64,000 nt of DNA from Micromonospora sp. WMMD1102 (GCF_029626265.1 NZ_JARUBN010000001.1:4777001-4841000); one strand, 5' to 3'; counted from the first letter of the stretch, positions 18,386-26,952 are shown. Notes: generated by a model not told the origin, from the sequence alone. Numbers and translations: made by a program.

Positions 18386-19216
18386 TCACACCTCGGGGTC
18401 GTCGCGGGCCAGTTCCCAGAGGGCGACGGCGGTGGCGGCGGCGACGTTCAGCGAGTCGACACCGCGACGCATCGGGATGACCACCCGGATGTCGCTGGCG
18501 GCCTGGGCGGCCGGGGTCAGGCCGGCACCCTCGGCACCGAGCAGCAGGGCGGCCCGGTGCCGCTGTGCCGGGGTGAGCCGCTGGATCGGCACCGCCTCCG
18601 GGGCCGGGGTCAGAGCGAGTACGGCGAAGCCGGCCGCCCGGAGGTCGGCCAGCCCGGCCGGCCACTCGCCGAGTGTGGCGTACGGCACCGCGAAGACCTC
18701 GCCCATGCTGACCCGGACGCTGCGCCGGTAGAGCGGGTCGGCGCAGGTCGGCGAGAGCAGTACGGCGTCCACTCCGAGCGCGGCGGCACCCCGGAAGATC
18801 GCGCCGAGGTTGGTGTGGTTGTTGACGTCCTCCAGCACCACGACCCGGCGGGCGCCGCGGATCACCTCCGGCACGGCCGGCAGCGGGCGGCGGTGGAACG
18901 ACCCGAGTACGCCCCGGTGCACGTGGAAGCCGGTGGCCCGCTCCAGTACGGCCGGGCTGGCGGCGTAGACGGGCGCCTCGCCGGTGGCCAGGTCGCCGAG
19001 TTGGTCGAGGCGTTTCGCGTCGACCAGGAAGGAGCGCGGCCGGTAGCCGGCCCGGAACGCCCGGCGGAGCACGAGTTCACCCTCGGCGATGAAGAGCCCG
19101 TTCGGCGGCTCCCACCGGGTGCGCAACTCGACGTCGGTGAGCGCCCGGTAGTCGGCGATCCGGGGATCCTCCGGGTCGATGATCTCGGCAACGGAAGCGG
19201 TCGGTACGTCGGTCAC
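18386..19216 (-). CDS. TrmH/SpoU family RNA 2'-O-methyltransferase
   Basis: A 276-residue SPOUT-fold methyltransferase with an N-terminal substrate-binding domain. The motifs of the knotted SAM-binding domain are present: VVLEDVNNHTNLGAIFRGAAALGVDAV (motif 1 with the catalytic Asn/Arg), LLLGAEGAGL (motif 2) and VVIPMRRGVDSLNVAAATAVALWEL (motif 3). It methylates a ribose in tRNA or rRNA; the exact site cannot be told. It is leftward, just upstream of argG. Confidence 0.92.
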   Translation of the reverse strand: MTDVPTASVAEIIDPEDPRIADYRALTDVELRTRWEPPNGLFIAEGELVLRRAFRAGYRPRSFLVDAKRLDQLGDLATGEAPVYAASPAVLERATGFHVHRGVLGSFHRRPLPAVPEVIRGARRVVVLEDVNNHTNLGAIFRGAAALGVDAVLLSPTCADPLYRRSVRVSMGEVFAVPYATLGEWPAGLADLRAAGFAVLALTPAPEAVPIQRLTPAQRHRAALLLGAEGAGLTPAAQAASDIRVVIPMRRGVDSLNVAAATAVALWELARDDPEV

Positions 19217-19325
19217 GGGCCGATTCTCCCCGGTCGCGATCTGCCCCGATCAACCGATGGGCCGAATCCGGTGACGCGGCGGGGCCGGAGAATTCCGATC
19301 CCTGTTCGCGGCAGTCTGCGGGCCG

Positions 19326-19682
19326 TCAGTCCGCGTCGGCGTGGCCTTCGTTTCTGCGAGCGGTGACGATGCGGCTGAGTACGTCGAGGGCGTGTTCGGC
19401 CTCATCCAGGCTGACCGGTGCGGTCCGGGCGGTCACATAACCGGTCAGGGCATCGCGGACGACGTCGGACCGGCGGGTTGCGGCCTGCCCGGCGAGGTGG
19501 TCCAACTGTTCGACGAGAGTGACGGGCAGGCGGATGCTGACCAGCATCATGGGTACCTCGGGTGCGGTGCCGGACGCTGGTGCTGTGGTCATGGATCTCA
19601 TGACCGGTGCCAGGCTGTCGGCGTTCTGGAACCACGCGATGACCTGCTCCTTGGTCATCCGGTCGAATTCCGGCTCGGTCAC
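19326..19682 (-). CDS. Ribbon-helix-helix antitoxin-like protein (BrnA-like position)
   Basis: About 118 residues. After an N-terminal segment with MTKEQVIAWFQNADS, the middle (residues about 50-85) reads MLVSIRLPVTLVEQLDHLAGQ and TRRSDVVRDALTGYV, a typical CopG/Arc-type ribbon-helix-helix DNA-binding fold. The GTG at 19682 overlaps the stop of the upstream small gene as GTGA and has GGAGG 8-10 nt upstream; ATG 19700 is an alternative. The order toxin then RHH antitoxin is that of brnT-brnA. It should bind the toxin and repress the operon. Its role is inferred from architecture. Confidence 0.7.
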   Translation of the reverse strand: MTEPEFDRMTKEQVIAWFQNADSLAPVMRSMTTAPASGTAPEVPMMLVSIRLPVTLVEQLDHLAGQAATRRSDVVRDALTGYVTARTAPVSLDEAEHALDVLSRIVTARRNEGHADAD

Positions 19683-19960
19683 AGGACTCGCCTCCTCCAC
19701 TCATCGAGGTCTGCGCCACGTAAGGCACGCACCCCAATGATCTTGTAGGTCTGGGTGGTGCCGATGCGGTCACACAGCACCGCGATGATCCGACCGCTGC
19801 CGGCCATACCCATGACGATGAGCAGCAGGTCACCGAGGACGCGCTCGTAGCGCAGGCCCGATGGGGCGTAGAGCGCCTGGGTTGCCTCGTCCACGCCGAC
19901 GCCGTTGCGTTGAGCATTGGCCAGACCTTCGTCGGTCCACACGTACTCACGTTCCGGCAC
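19679..19960 (-). CDS. Small BrnT-like putative toxin
   Basis: A 93-residue protein. The pattern W-TDEG-LANAQRNGVGVDEATQAL, then RVLGDLLLIVMG, SGRIIAVLCDR and IIGVRALRGADLDEWRRR, follows that of BrnT-type RNase toxins (W-DE, GV-EEA, I-RRA-E-R-). Similarity is weak, so a different small RNase-fold protein is possible. It overlaps the RHH gene by 4 bp, which supports a type II toxin-antitoxin operon. GTAACAC and GTAATAC half-sites just upstream of the start (about 19971-19987) may be the antitoxin operator. Confidence 0.6.
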   Translation of the reverse strand: MPEREYVWTDEGLANAQRNGVGVDEATQALYAPSGLRYERVLGDLLLIVMGMAGSGRIIAVLCDRIGTTQTYKIIGVRALRGADLDEWRRRVL

Positions 19961-20053
19961 CTACCGACCGTAACACATCGTAATACGCCCGGATCGACGG
20001 CCAGCGCACCCTGCTGCTCGAGATTCGATCGTGACTGCGGGCGCGCGGCTGGA

Positions 20054-20242
20054 TCAGTGCTGCTTGGCGAAGATCACGAAGGACCGCCACGCCCGCGGGT
20101 CGAAGGTGAGCGCCGGACCCTGCCGATCCTTGCTGTCCCGGACGCCGACGACGCCCGGCAGGTTGTCCGCCACCTCGACGCAGTTGCCAGAATTGCCACT
20201 GCTGCGGGTGCTCTTGTGCCAGATCGCGCCGCTCAGGTCCAT
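20054..20242 (-). CDS. DUF397 domain-containing small protein
   Basis: A 62-residue protein wholly made of DUF397: W-KSTRSSG, GNCVEVADNLPGVVGVRDSKD and FDPRAWRSFV. It overlaps the end of the XRE regulator gene by 10 bp, exactly as in the pair at 48709-49706. In actinomycetes such proteins partner XRE/DUF5753 regulators (whiJ-like loci) and are thought to antagonise them. The frame runs on upstream through the regulator gene, but only this part is DUF397. Confidence 0.88.
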   Translation of the reverse strand: MDLSGAIWHKSTRSSGNSGNCVEVADNLPGVVGVRDSKDRQGPALTFDPRAWRSFVIFAKQH

Positions 20243-21033
20243 GACTTCGCCGCCTCCGAGATCAACGTGAGGGTGGCCCCGCGGGGCATCGCCTCGGCCC
20301 GCACAGACTCCCAGGTCTGCCGCATCGAGTGTACGTCCGCCGTGCGCTCGACGATCGTGCCCTGCAACTGGTTGTCGAGGTATGCCACGTCGCCACCCTC
20401 CGGAGGAGTCGCGATCACGAAGGCCCCGTTCAGCCCGGGATACGCCCCGACGCCCTTCGGCACCACGTGCAGATGGATCCGGGGACGGGCGGCGACCTCC
20501 AGCAGATGGCGGAGTTGCTCCCGCATCACGTCGGGGCCGCCGACCGGGCGTTCCAGCGCGGTGTAGTCGAGCACCGCGACGAGCTGCGGAGGCGAGTCCC
20601 GACGCAGGATCTCCTGGCGCGCCAGGCGCGCGGCCACCTGCTGCTCCATCTCGTCGCCAACGAGCTGACTCGCCCCCTCGTGCAGGGCCCGCGCGTATCG
20701 CTCGGTCTGGAGTAGACCGGGTACGACCAGCGGCTCGAAGCTGCACAGCGCGGTCGCCTCCTGTTCGATGGTCACCCACTCGCGGAACCAGGGCATCAGA
20801 CTCTCCCGAAGGATGGCGCTGCGGATACGGAGCAGCAGGCCGTCCGCGCCCAGGGCGTTGTCGCAGCGGAGGGTGAACTCCTCCCGGGGTGGTCGCCGGC
20901 ACTGCTCGACGCCGGCCACCAGGGAGGCCGAATACGTGATCCGTTCCCCCAGCGCCTCCTGGGACAGGCCGGCCGCCGTACGCAGCCGGCGAAGCTCTCC
21001 GGCAAACAGCTCCAACATGGGCAGTCGATCCAT
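20233..21033 (-). CDS. XRE family regulator with DUF5753 domain
   Basis: A 266-residue protein. An N-terminal XRE helix-turn-helix (ELRRLRTAAGLSQEALGERITYSASLVAGVEQCRRPP) is followed by DUF5753 (residues about 85-265) with LVVPGLLQTERYARAL and GGPDVMREQLRHLLE, and PGLNGAFVIATPPEG. These are whiJ-like regulators of development and secondary metabolism that act with DUF397 partners. The ATG at 21033 starts just before the HTH. Divergent from a small Cys-rich gene; an imperfect palindrome at 21100-21128 lies in the shared promoter region. Confidence 0.9.
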   Translation of the reverse strand: MDRLPMLELFAGELRRLRTAAGLSQEALGERITYSASLVAGVEQCRRPPREEFTLRCDNALGADGLLLRIRSAILRESLMPWFREWVTIEQEATALCSFEPLVVPGLLQTERYARALHEGASQLVGDEMEQQVAARLARQEILRRDSPPQLVAVLDYTALERPVGGPDVMREQLRHLLEVAARPRIHLHVVPKGVGAYPGLNGAFVIATPPEGGDVAYLDNQLQGTIVERTADVHSMRQTWESVRAEAMPRGATLTLISEAAKSWT

Positions 21034-21099
21034 CTGCACACCTCTGCACATCGGAAGGAAGCCGCTGCTCCTGCGGGCCGAGCAGCGCGAATGCCTTCC

Positions 21100-21128
21100 G
21101 ACAGTAGTGGCGTCGTCACAACACTGTC
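21100..21128. promoter_or_regulatory. Candidate operator between the XRE gene and the divergent small gene
   Basis: GACAGT at 21100-21105 and ACTGTC at 21123-21128 form an inverted repeat with partly symmetric interior (AGTGG and CACAA). Position in the divergent promoter suggests control by the XRE protein; this is inference. Confidence 0.35.
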
Positions 21129-21251
21129 AGCTATGCGGGCTCGTGCCGCGCCGGAAAGGGCCGGGGCGGGCTCCCGCCGAGGGGGCCGTCCCATCCTTCC
21201 CCGTACCTCGACCGGGGCGGCCCCCGTCCACACCTGGCGAGAGGAGTTGGC

Positions 21252-21281
21252 ATGCGTACCGTGTGGGTTTGCCGGCCATGA
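21252..21281 (+). CDS. Nine-codon leader ORF coupled to the next gene
   Basis: A mini-ORF (MRTVWVCRP) with a good ribosome-binding site (GAGGAG at 21241-21246, 5 nt before the ATG). Its TGA overlaps the ATG of the next gene (ATGA at 21278-21281), while that gene has no obvious ribosome-binding site of its own. This suggests translational coupling or a leader-peptide control step. Confidence 0.4.
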   Translation: MRTVWVCRP

Positions 21282-21532
21282 CGCTGCACCGCAGCATTCC
21301 GCACGAGCCGATGCGCCCGCTCTGGCGCTGCCGGAACTGCGCCGCCGAGTGGCCCTGCCAGCCGGCCCGGCTGGCCCTGCTCAGGGAGTACGAGGACGAC
21401 GTGACCGCGCTGCTGGTCTACCTCGGCGGACAACTGCTGGAGGCCCGCGAGCAACTCCACCAGCTCAACCCGGGCCGCCCGATCGACCTCACGGCACGCT
21501 TCATCACCTGGGCCAGGCGGGGCGAGCCGTGA
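21278..21532 (+). CDS. Small Cys-containing conserved protein of unknown function
   Basis: An 84-residue protein. Its core reads PLWRCRNCAAEWPCQPARLALLREYEDD with three cysteines (C-x2-C-x5-C), then an amphipathic helix VYLGGQLLEAREQLHQLNPG. I recall similar small proteins next to XRE/DUF5753 regulators in Micromonosporaceae, but no function is known. The ATG overlaps the stop of a nine-codon ORF. It is divergent from the XRE gene and probably regulated with it. Confidence 0.65.
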   Translation: MTLHRSIPHEPMRPLWRCRNCAAEWPCQPARLALLREYEDDVTALLVYLGGQLLEAREQLHQLNPGRPIDLTARFITWARRGEP

Positions 21533-21583
21533 GCGGTACGCCAGGGAGCGGAGCGCTCGCCGGGACCGATCGCTCCGGTGCGG

Positions 21584-22528
21584 TCAGGACGGGGTCGGTC
21601 CGGTGGTCGCGGGGCCGAGCCCGCCGTCCGGGACGACCTTCCGGTCGGGGATCCCTCCGGCAGCGGCCGCGATGCCCTGCCGGGCTCCGGCGGAGACCCG
21701 CGCCGCCACCGCGCCGGCCGTGCCGGGCCGGGCCAGCGCGGCCCGGCCGACCGCCGGCACCAGCCGCCGGGCCCGCCAGCCGATCCCGATCCCGGCGGCG
21801 AGCACGAGGACCGCGCCGAGGGCGTGCAGTGCCGAGGCCAGCATGCCGCCGACGCCGAGCAGCGGTGCCGCGATCATCAGCAGTACGCCGTCGGACTGGC
21901 TGAACACGCCGGACCGGTGCAGCGCCAGGCCGGTCAGCCACCAGCCGAGCGAGTAGAGCAACCCGCCGCTGACCGCGATGACCTGGCCCGCCCGGCCAAA
22001 CGTCGCGGTGGGATCCGGCAGCCCGCCGAACGGGAGTACCAGCATCGTGCCGGCGACCGCGACCAGCAGGCCGGCGATCCCGGCACCCCGGGTACGGGTG
22101 CTCACCAGCAGGCTGGCCAGGGCCATCAGCGCCAGCAGGCCGAGCCAGAGCGCGCCGATCCAGCCGAGCAGGTGTGCCGGGCGCTGCTGGGTGAGGAACG
22201 GGGCGTTCCCGGCGCCGACCAGGGTCACCGAACCGTACACAATGGCATAACCGGGCAGTGACCAGACGGCGAACCGGGCCAGCCGGCGCAGCGACCAGGC
22301 CCAACTCGCGTCGCTGGCCGGTTCGCTGCGCACCCGCTCCACCGCGAACGGCAGGAAGCCGAGACCGCCGTAGGGCCAGCGGCCGGAGGTCGGGTCGGCC
22401 GGTGTGCCGACGCCCGGTACGGTGCCGGCCGCCCGGTTGGGCACCGCCGGTGAGGTACCGGGCGTGGGATCACGCTTGGGGTTTGAGGGGTGGTTTTCCG
22501 GTTTCGAGGGGTGGGTCACGCGCGTCAC
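21584..22528 (-). CDS. Polytopic membrane protein of unknown function
   Basis: A 314-residue protein with a hydrophilic, repetitive N-terminus (HPSKPENHPSNPKRDP) and about seven hydrophobic segments from residue 85 onward, ending in an Ala/Gly-rich tail. A short direct repeat in the DNA (GGTTTGAGGGGTGG and GGTTTCGAGGGGTGG, about 22482-22516) encodes the repetitive N-terminus. I do not recognise a family. It is leftward, 56 bp convergent with the small Cys-rich gene. Confidence 0.7.
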   Translation of the reverse strand: MTRVTHPSKPENHPSNPKRDPTPGTSPAVPNRAAGTVPGVGTPADPTSGRWPYGGLGFLPFAVERVRSEPASDASWAWSLRRLARFAVWSLPGYAIVYGSVTLVGAGNAPFLTQQRPAHLLGWIGALWLGLLALMALASLLVSTRTRGAGIAGLLVAVAGTMLVLPFGGLPDPTATFGRAGQVIAVSGGLLYSLGWWLTGLALHRSGVFSQSDGVLLMIAAPLLGVGGMLASALHALGAVLVLAAGIGIGWRARRLVPAVGRAALARPGTAGAVAARVSAGARQGIAAAAGGIPDRKVVPDGGLGPATTGPTPS

Positions 22529-22698
22529 CTCGCTCCACGTGCTGCGCGGGCGGGCGCGGCGTACTCACAAATCGACGCCCCGGCTCCTGGTCACCACCCG
22601 TCGCTAGACAGATCGTGTCAGGTGCCGGGGCGCCGCGCGGACGCTTTGGTCAAATATGCCGTGCCCCCGCCGGACGGCCCGACCGGCGGGAGGAGGCG

Positions 22699-23811
22699 TC
22701 AGCCGCGTTCGGGCTGCCTGTCCACGGTGGAGTCGCCGGTGAGGCTGTCCGGCGAGACCGGCTCGGGGGCGGGTAGGCCCTGCGGACCGGTCGGTCGCGA
22801 CGACACCTGCGCCTCGGCGGCGCGTACCTCGGCGTTGACCTCCTGGGCCGCCTCGGCGGCGGCGCGGGCCGCCTCCGCCGCCTCGCGCTCGACGGCACCG
22901 GCGTCGACCTCGGCGTGCGGTTCGTCCCCGGCGGCCTGGCTCAGCCCGCCGAGTGCCCCGCCGAGCCCTTCGAGCGCCTTGGTCAGTTCGGCCGGCACGA
23001 TCCAGACCTTGTTCGCCTGCCCGTTGGCGATCTGCGGCAACGCCTGGAGGTACTGGTAGGCCAGCACCTTCTGGCTCGGGTTCGCCGTGTGGATCGCGTC
23101 GAAGACGGTACGGATCGCCTTCGCCTGGCCCTCCGCCTGGAGGATCCGGGCCTGCCGGTCACCGTCGGCGCGCAGCACCGCGGCCTGCTTCTCGCCCTCG
23201 GCGGAGAGGATCTGCGACTGCTTGTGCCCCTCGGCGTTCAGGATGGCCGCCCGGCGGTCCCGCTCGGCGCGCATCTGCTTCTCCATCGAGTCGCGGATGC
23301 TCGGCGGCGGCTCGATCGCCTTGATCTCCACCCGGGTCACCTTGATGCCCCAGCGTCCGGTCGTCTCGTCGAGTACGCCGGAGAGGTGCCGGTTGATCTC
23401 CTCGCGGCTGGTCAGCGCCCGCTCCAGGTCGAGCGAGCCGATGACGTTCCGCAGGGTGGTGACCGTCAGCTGTTCGATGGCCTGGAGGAAGTTCGAGATC
23501 TCGTAGGTCGCCTTCACCGAGTCGACGACCTTGAAGTAGAGCACGGTGTCGATCGAGACGACCAGGTTGTCCGAGGTGATCACGGGCTGGGGCGGGAAGC
23601 TGACCACCTGTTCCCGCATGTCGACTTTGGTGCGTACCGCGTCGACGAAGGGGACCAGCAGGTTGAGTCCGGGGTTGAGGGTGCGCTTGTACCGGCCGAG
23701 CCGCTCGACCACGTCCTCCCGCTGCTGCGGCACGATCCGTACCGCGCGGATCAGGGTGACCACCGTAATCAGTGCCACGGCGGCCAACAGCAGACCGATC
23801 ACAGTATCCAC
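22699..23811 (-). CDS. SPFH/band 7 (stomatin-like) membrane protein
   Basis: About 370 residues. A single N-terminal membrane helix (VIGLLLAAVALITVVTLIRAV) precedes an SPFH domain (RIVPQQREDVVERLGRYKRTLNPG, MREQVVSFPPQPVITSDN, RGNVIGSLDLERALTSREEIN-like) and a long coiled coil rich in Glu/Ala/Arg, with an acidic Ala-rich tail. Such proteins scaffold membrane microdomains. I prefer the GTG at 23811, 7 bp after the NfeD stop; an upstream ATG at 23865 would overlap that gene by 47 bp. The NfeD partner upstream confirms the pairing. Confidence 0.9.
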   Translation of the reverse strand: MDTVIGLLLAAVALITVVTLIRAVRIVPQQREDVVERLGRYKRTLNPGLNLLVPFVDAVRTKVDMREQVVSFPPQPVITSDNLVVSIDTVLYFKVVDSVKATYEISNFLQAIEQLTVTTLRNVIGSLDLERALTSREEINRHLSGVLDETTGRWGIKVTRVEIKAIEPPPSIRDSMEKQMRAERDRRAAILNAEGHKQSQILSAEGEKQAAVLRADGDRQARILQAEGQAKAIRTVFDAIHTANPSQKVLAYQYLQALPQIANGQANKVWIVPAELTKALEGLGGALGGLSQAAGDEPHAEVDAGAVEREAAEAARAAAEAAQEVNAEVRAAEAQVSSRPTGPQGLPAPEPVSPDSLTGDSTVDRQPERG

Positions 23812-23818
23812 GTCGCGC

Positions 23819-24307
23819 TCACCCCTCTTTATCTGGTTGTGCGTCTTTATCTGGTTGCTCGTCAATTGTGAACTCGTCCCGCCACACCAGGGCGGTCACG
23901 CCTTTGACCTCGATCACCCGTACCCGGGTCCCGGTCTCGATCACCTGGGTCGCGTCGTAGGAGCGGGCGGTCCAGATCTCCCCGTCGATCTTGACCACGC
24001 CGCCGTTGGCGTCCACCTGCTCCAGCACCAGGGCGCTGCTCCCGCTGATCGCCCGCACCCCGAACGGCTGTTCCTCGCCGGTCAGCTCGGCCGTGCGGTG
24101 CCGCTGGATGACCGGCCGGGCCACGGCCACGGTCAGCGCCGAGACGGCGGCGAAGACCACCGCCTGGATGGCCAGCGGTGCGCCGAGGGCGGCAGCACCG
24201 GCAGCGGCGAACGCACCGACCCCGAACATCACCAGAAAGAGAGTCGTCGTGAAGATCTCAGCGACGACCAACACGACGCCCAATACGATCCACAGGAGCG
24301 GCTCCAC
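23819..24307 (-). CDS. NfeD family protein
   Basis: A 162-residue membrane protein. Three or four hydrophobic helices (LWIVLGVVLVVAEIFTTTLFLVMFG and neighbours) are followed by a C-terminal OB-fold domain (GEEQPFGVRAISGSSALVLEQVDANGGVVKIDGEIWTARSYD split over strands). It is the short NfeD form without a protease domain and teams with the SPFH protein encoded next. The extreme C-terminus carries a repeated QPDKDAQPDK, encoded by a direct TTTATCTGGTTG repeat. Confidence 0.9.
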   Translation of the reverse strand: MEPLLWIVLGVVLVVAEIFTTTLFLVMFGVGAFAAAGAAALGAPLAIQAVVFAAVSALTVAVARPVIQRHRTAELTGEEQPFGVRAISGSSALVLEQVDANGGVVKIDGEIWTARSYDATQVIETGTRVRVIEVKGVTALVWRDEFTIDEQPDKDAQPDKEG

Positions 24308-24569
24308 ACGTCGATCCTGTCACGGATGCGCAGCACCGGCGAATCCTGATCGACACGCATAAGATCTCGTATGCCGAGGTCCGGCGGCCGGCACGGGTTC
24401 GGCGAACCCCGCCCCGCCGCGGTTACGCCCGGTCTGGTCGGATAATCCTCCTACCGTCCCCGCACGACCGACCGCGAACTCCGAACCCGACCGAGAACTC
24501 CGAACCCCCGGGTCCGGCTTTCCGTATCCACCGCCGAGTCCCCCGCACCCCGAGTTCGAGGAGGAGCCC

Positions 24570-25937
24570 GTGGCCCCGCTGCCGCCGGAGTCCGGCCTAC
24601 TGCCGGAGACGACCCGCCGGGTCGACGCGCTCGTCGCCCAGGCCCAGGCCACGGGCCGGGCACCCTCGCTGATCCTCGGGGTGCTGCGGGCCCCGGTCGC
24701 CACCGGGACGGCCGGCGGGCTGCTGCACGTCGCCGCCGCCGGTGAGACCCCCATGCCGGATCCGGACATCCAGTACCGGATCGGCTCGATCACCAAGACG
24801 ATGACCGCGGTACTGCTGCTGCGCCAGCGCGACGAGGGGCTGCTCGACCTGGACGACCCGCTGGACCGGCACCTGCCCGGCAACCCGCTCGGCGCCGTCC
24901 GGCTGCGGCAACTCCTCGGCCACGCCGCCGGCCTGCAACGGGAACCGGACGGCGATTGGTGGGAACGCTCCGCCGGCACCGACCTGGCGACCCTGCTGGC
25001 CGGGCTGACCGAGCAGAAGCTGGCCTTCCCGGCGCACCGCACCTTCCACTACTCCAACCTGGCCTACGCGCTGCTCGGCGCCGTACTGGAACGGGTCACC
25101 GGGGAGTCCTGGTGGAAGCTCGTCCGGTCCCGACTGCTCGATCCACTGGGGATGGTCCGCACCTCCTACCAGCCGACCGAGCCGTACGCCCGGGGCTACG
25201 TCGTCCACCCCTGGCACGAGACGCTGCGGGAGGAGCCGCGCACCGACACCGGGGCGATGGCACCCGCCGGCCAGCTCTGGGCGAGCCTGGCCGACCTGGC
25301 CCGCTGGGCCGGATTCCTCGCCGCCCCGGACCCGGAGATCCTCGCCCCGGAAACCCTGGCCGAGATGTGCGTACCGGTGGCAATGGCCGACCTCGACGCC
25401 TGGACCGCCGGTTACGGCCTCGGCGTCGAGCTGCACCGGGCCGGCGACCGGGTGTACGCCGGGCACGGCGGTTCGATGCCCGGCTACGTCGCCACGGCCT
25501 CGGTGCACCGCCCCTCCGGCATCGGCGTGGTCGGCTTCGCCAACTCGTACGGGCTGCGCACCGGCTCGCTGCCGATGCTCGGCCGGCAGGTGCTGGGCCT
25601 GGTACTCGACGCCGAACCCGCACCGGTACGGCCCTGGCGCCCGGTGGCCGCACCGCCGGCCGGCGAGATCGCCGGGTTGACCGGTCGCTGGTGGTGGATG
25701 GGGCGGGAGTTCGAGGTGGCCTGGGATCCCGGCGCCGAGGAGCTGGTGGTCACCCCGCAGCCGCCGGGCGCCGTAGCACGCTGGCGGTTCCGGCGGGACG
25801 GCGACGGGCGCTGGCGGGGCCGCTCCGGCATGAACGACGGGGAGATCCTGACCGTCCGCCGCGACCCGACCGGTGCGGCCACGGCCCTGGACATCGCCAC
25901 TTTCGTCTTCACCCGCCACCCCGACCGGCTCGGCTGA
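24570..25937 (+). CDS. Serine hydrolase of the class C beta-lactamase/PBP4* family
   Basis: A 455-residue protein with the three catalytic motifs of the family: SxxK as SITK (near residue 74), YxN as YSN (near 158) and HGG (near 298). No signal peptide is visible, so it may act in the cytoplasm, as many actinobacterial members do. A beta-rich C-terminal extension (residues about 360-455, GLTGRWWWMGREFEVAWDPG) follows. It starts at GTG 24570 after GGAGG. Substrate unknown: a peptidase, esterase or D-aminopeptidase is possible. Convergent with the DUF3097 gene. Confidence 0.88.
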   Translation: MAPLPPESGLLPETTRRVDALVAQAQATGRAPSLILGVLRAPVATGTAGGLLHVAAAGETPMPDPDIQYRIGSITKTMTAVLLLRQRDEGLLDLDDPLDRHLPGNPLGAVRLRQLLGHAAGLQREPDGDWWERSAGTDLATLLAGLTEQKLAFPAHRTFHYSNLAYALLGAVLERVTGESWWKLVRSRLLDPLGMVRTSYQPTEPYARGYVVHPWHETLREEPRTDTGAMAPAGQLWASLADLARWAGFLAAPDPEILAPETLAEMCVPVAMADLDAWTAGYGLGVELHRAGDRVYAGHGGSMPGYVATASVHRPSGIGVVGFANSYGLRTGSLPMLGRQVLGLVLDAEPAPVRPWRPVAAPPAGEIAGLTGRWWWMGREFEVAWDPGAEELVVTPQPPGAVARWRFRRDGDGRWRGRSGMNDGEILTVRRDPTGAATALDIATFVFTRHPDRLG

Positions 25938-25990
25938 ACCGGCGTCGCCACCTGCCCCGCCCCGGACGAGGGGCGGATGCTCCAGGCGTG

Positions 25991-26053
25991 GCTCAGGTCT
26001 CGGACGGGATGGCTCAGGACTCGGACGGGACAGCTCAGGGCTCGGACGGGACC
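25991..26053. repeat. 21-bp tandem repeat spanning a stop codon
   Basis: Three copies, GCTCAGGTCTCGGACGGGAT-G, GCTCAGGACTCGGACGGGAC-A and GCTCAGGGCTCGGACGGGAC-C, with a period of 21 bp. On the minus strand each unit encodes VPSE-like residues followed by an in-frame TGA, so the DUF3097 gene ends in the first unit and two more in-frame stops follow. Confidence 0.9.
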
Positions 26054-26853
26054 GTGACGAAGTCGATGAGCCGTTCGACCGCGTTGATCAGCGGTGTCTC
26101 CACGTCGTGGAAGCTGTCCACCCGGGCGAGGACGCGCCGCCACATCTCGGCCGGCTCGGCGACCCCGAGGGCGGCACAGACCCCCTCCTTCCACGGCCGT
26201 CCCGGCGGCACCACCGGCCACGCCCGGATGCCGAGCGCCGACGGCTTCACCGCCTGCCAGACGTCGACGTACGGATGGCCGGTGACGAGTACGTCCGGCG
26301 AGTTGACCGCCGCCACGATCCGGCTCTCCTTCGAGCCGGGCACCAGGTGGTCGACGAGGACACCCAACCGCCGCCCCGGCCCGGGGCCGAACTCGCGGAC
26401 CCGGGCGGCGAGTTCGTCGATGCCGTCCAGCGGCTCCACCACCACGCCCTCGATGCGCAGGTCGTCACCCCAGATCCGCTCCACCAGGGCGGCGTCGTGC
26501 ACACCCTCCACCCAGATCCGGCTCGCCTTGGCCACCTGGGCGCGTACCCCGGCCACCGCCACCGACCCGGAGGCGGTCCGGCGGCGCGGTGCCGGTGCCG
26601 TCGACGGTGCCGGGCGGCGCAGTGTCACCGGTTTGCCGTCGAGCAGGAACGCCGCCGGCAGCAGCGGGAAGTTGCGCCGCCGCCCGTGCCGGTCCTCCAG
26701 CACCACCGCACCGGACTCGAAACCCACCACCGCGCCACAGAACCCCGAGGCGGCGTCCTCCACCACCAGGTCGACCTCGGCCGGCACCTCGGGGGTGACC
26801 CTGCGCCGCCGCCAGTCCCCGGCGAGCACGTCGTCGCCGTACATCCTCCCCAT
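26035..26853 (-). CDS. DUF3097 domain-containing protein
   Basis: A 272-residue conserved actinobacterial protein. Family blocks seen include MYGDDVLAGDWRRRRV, GAVVGFESGAVVLEDRHG, RIWVEGVHDAALVERIWGDDLR, GVLVDHLVPGSKESRI, VTGHPYVDVWQAVKPSALGI and AWPVVPPGRPWKEGVC. The WVEGVHDA--VE and LVDHLVPGSKE segments resemble Toprim-type nucleotidyl-transfer motifs, which is suggestive only. Function unknown. ATG 26853 or 26844 may be the start. It is divergent from the conserved hypothetical gene at 26953. Confidence 0.9.
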   Translation of the reverse strand: MGRMYGDDVLAGDWRRRRVTPEVPAEVDLVVEDAASGFCGAVVGFESGAVVLEDRHGRRRNFPLLPAAFLLDGKPVTLRRPAPSTAPAPRRRTASGSVAVAGVRAQVAKASRIWVEGVHDAALVERIWGDDLRIEGVVVEPLDGIDELAARVREFGPGPGRRLGVLVDHLVPGSKESRIVAAVNSPDVLVTGHPYVDVWQAVKPSALGIRAWPVVPPGRPWKEGVCAALGVAEPAEMWRRVLARVDSFHDVETPLINAVERLIDFVTVPSEP

Positions 26854-26952
26854 CCCGGGGACGGTAGCCGGTGCCGGTCGGTCGGTCGGCGTTGACGCGC
26901 CGCCCGGCCGGCAGTCGAGACAGCCGACACGGGAAGCACGTACCCTAGCCGC

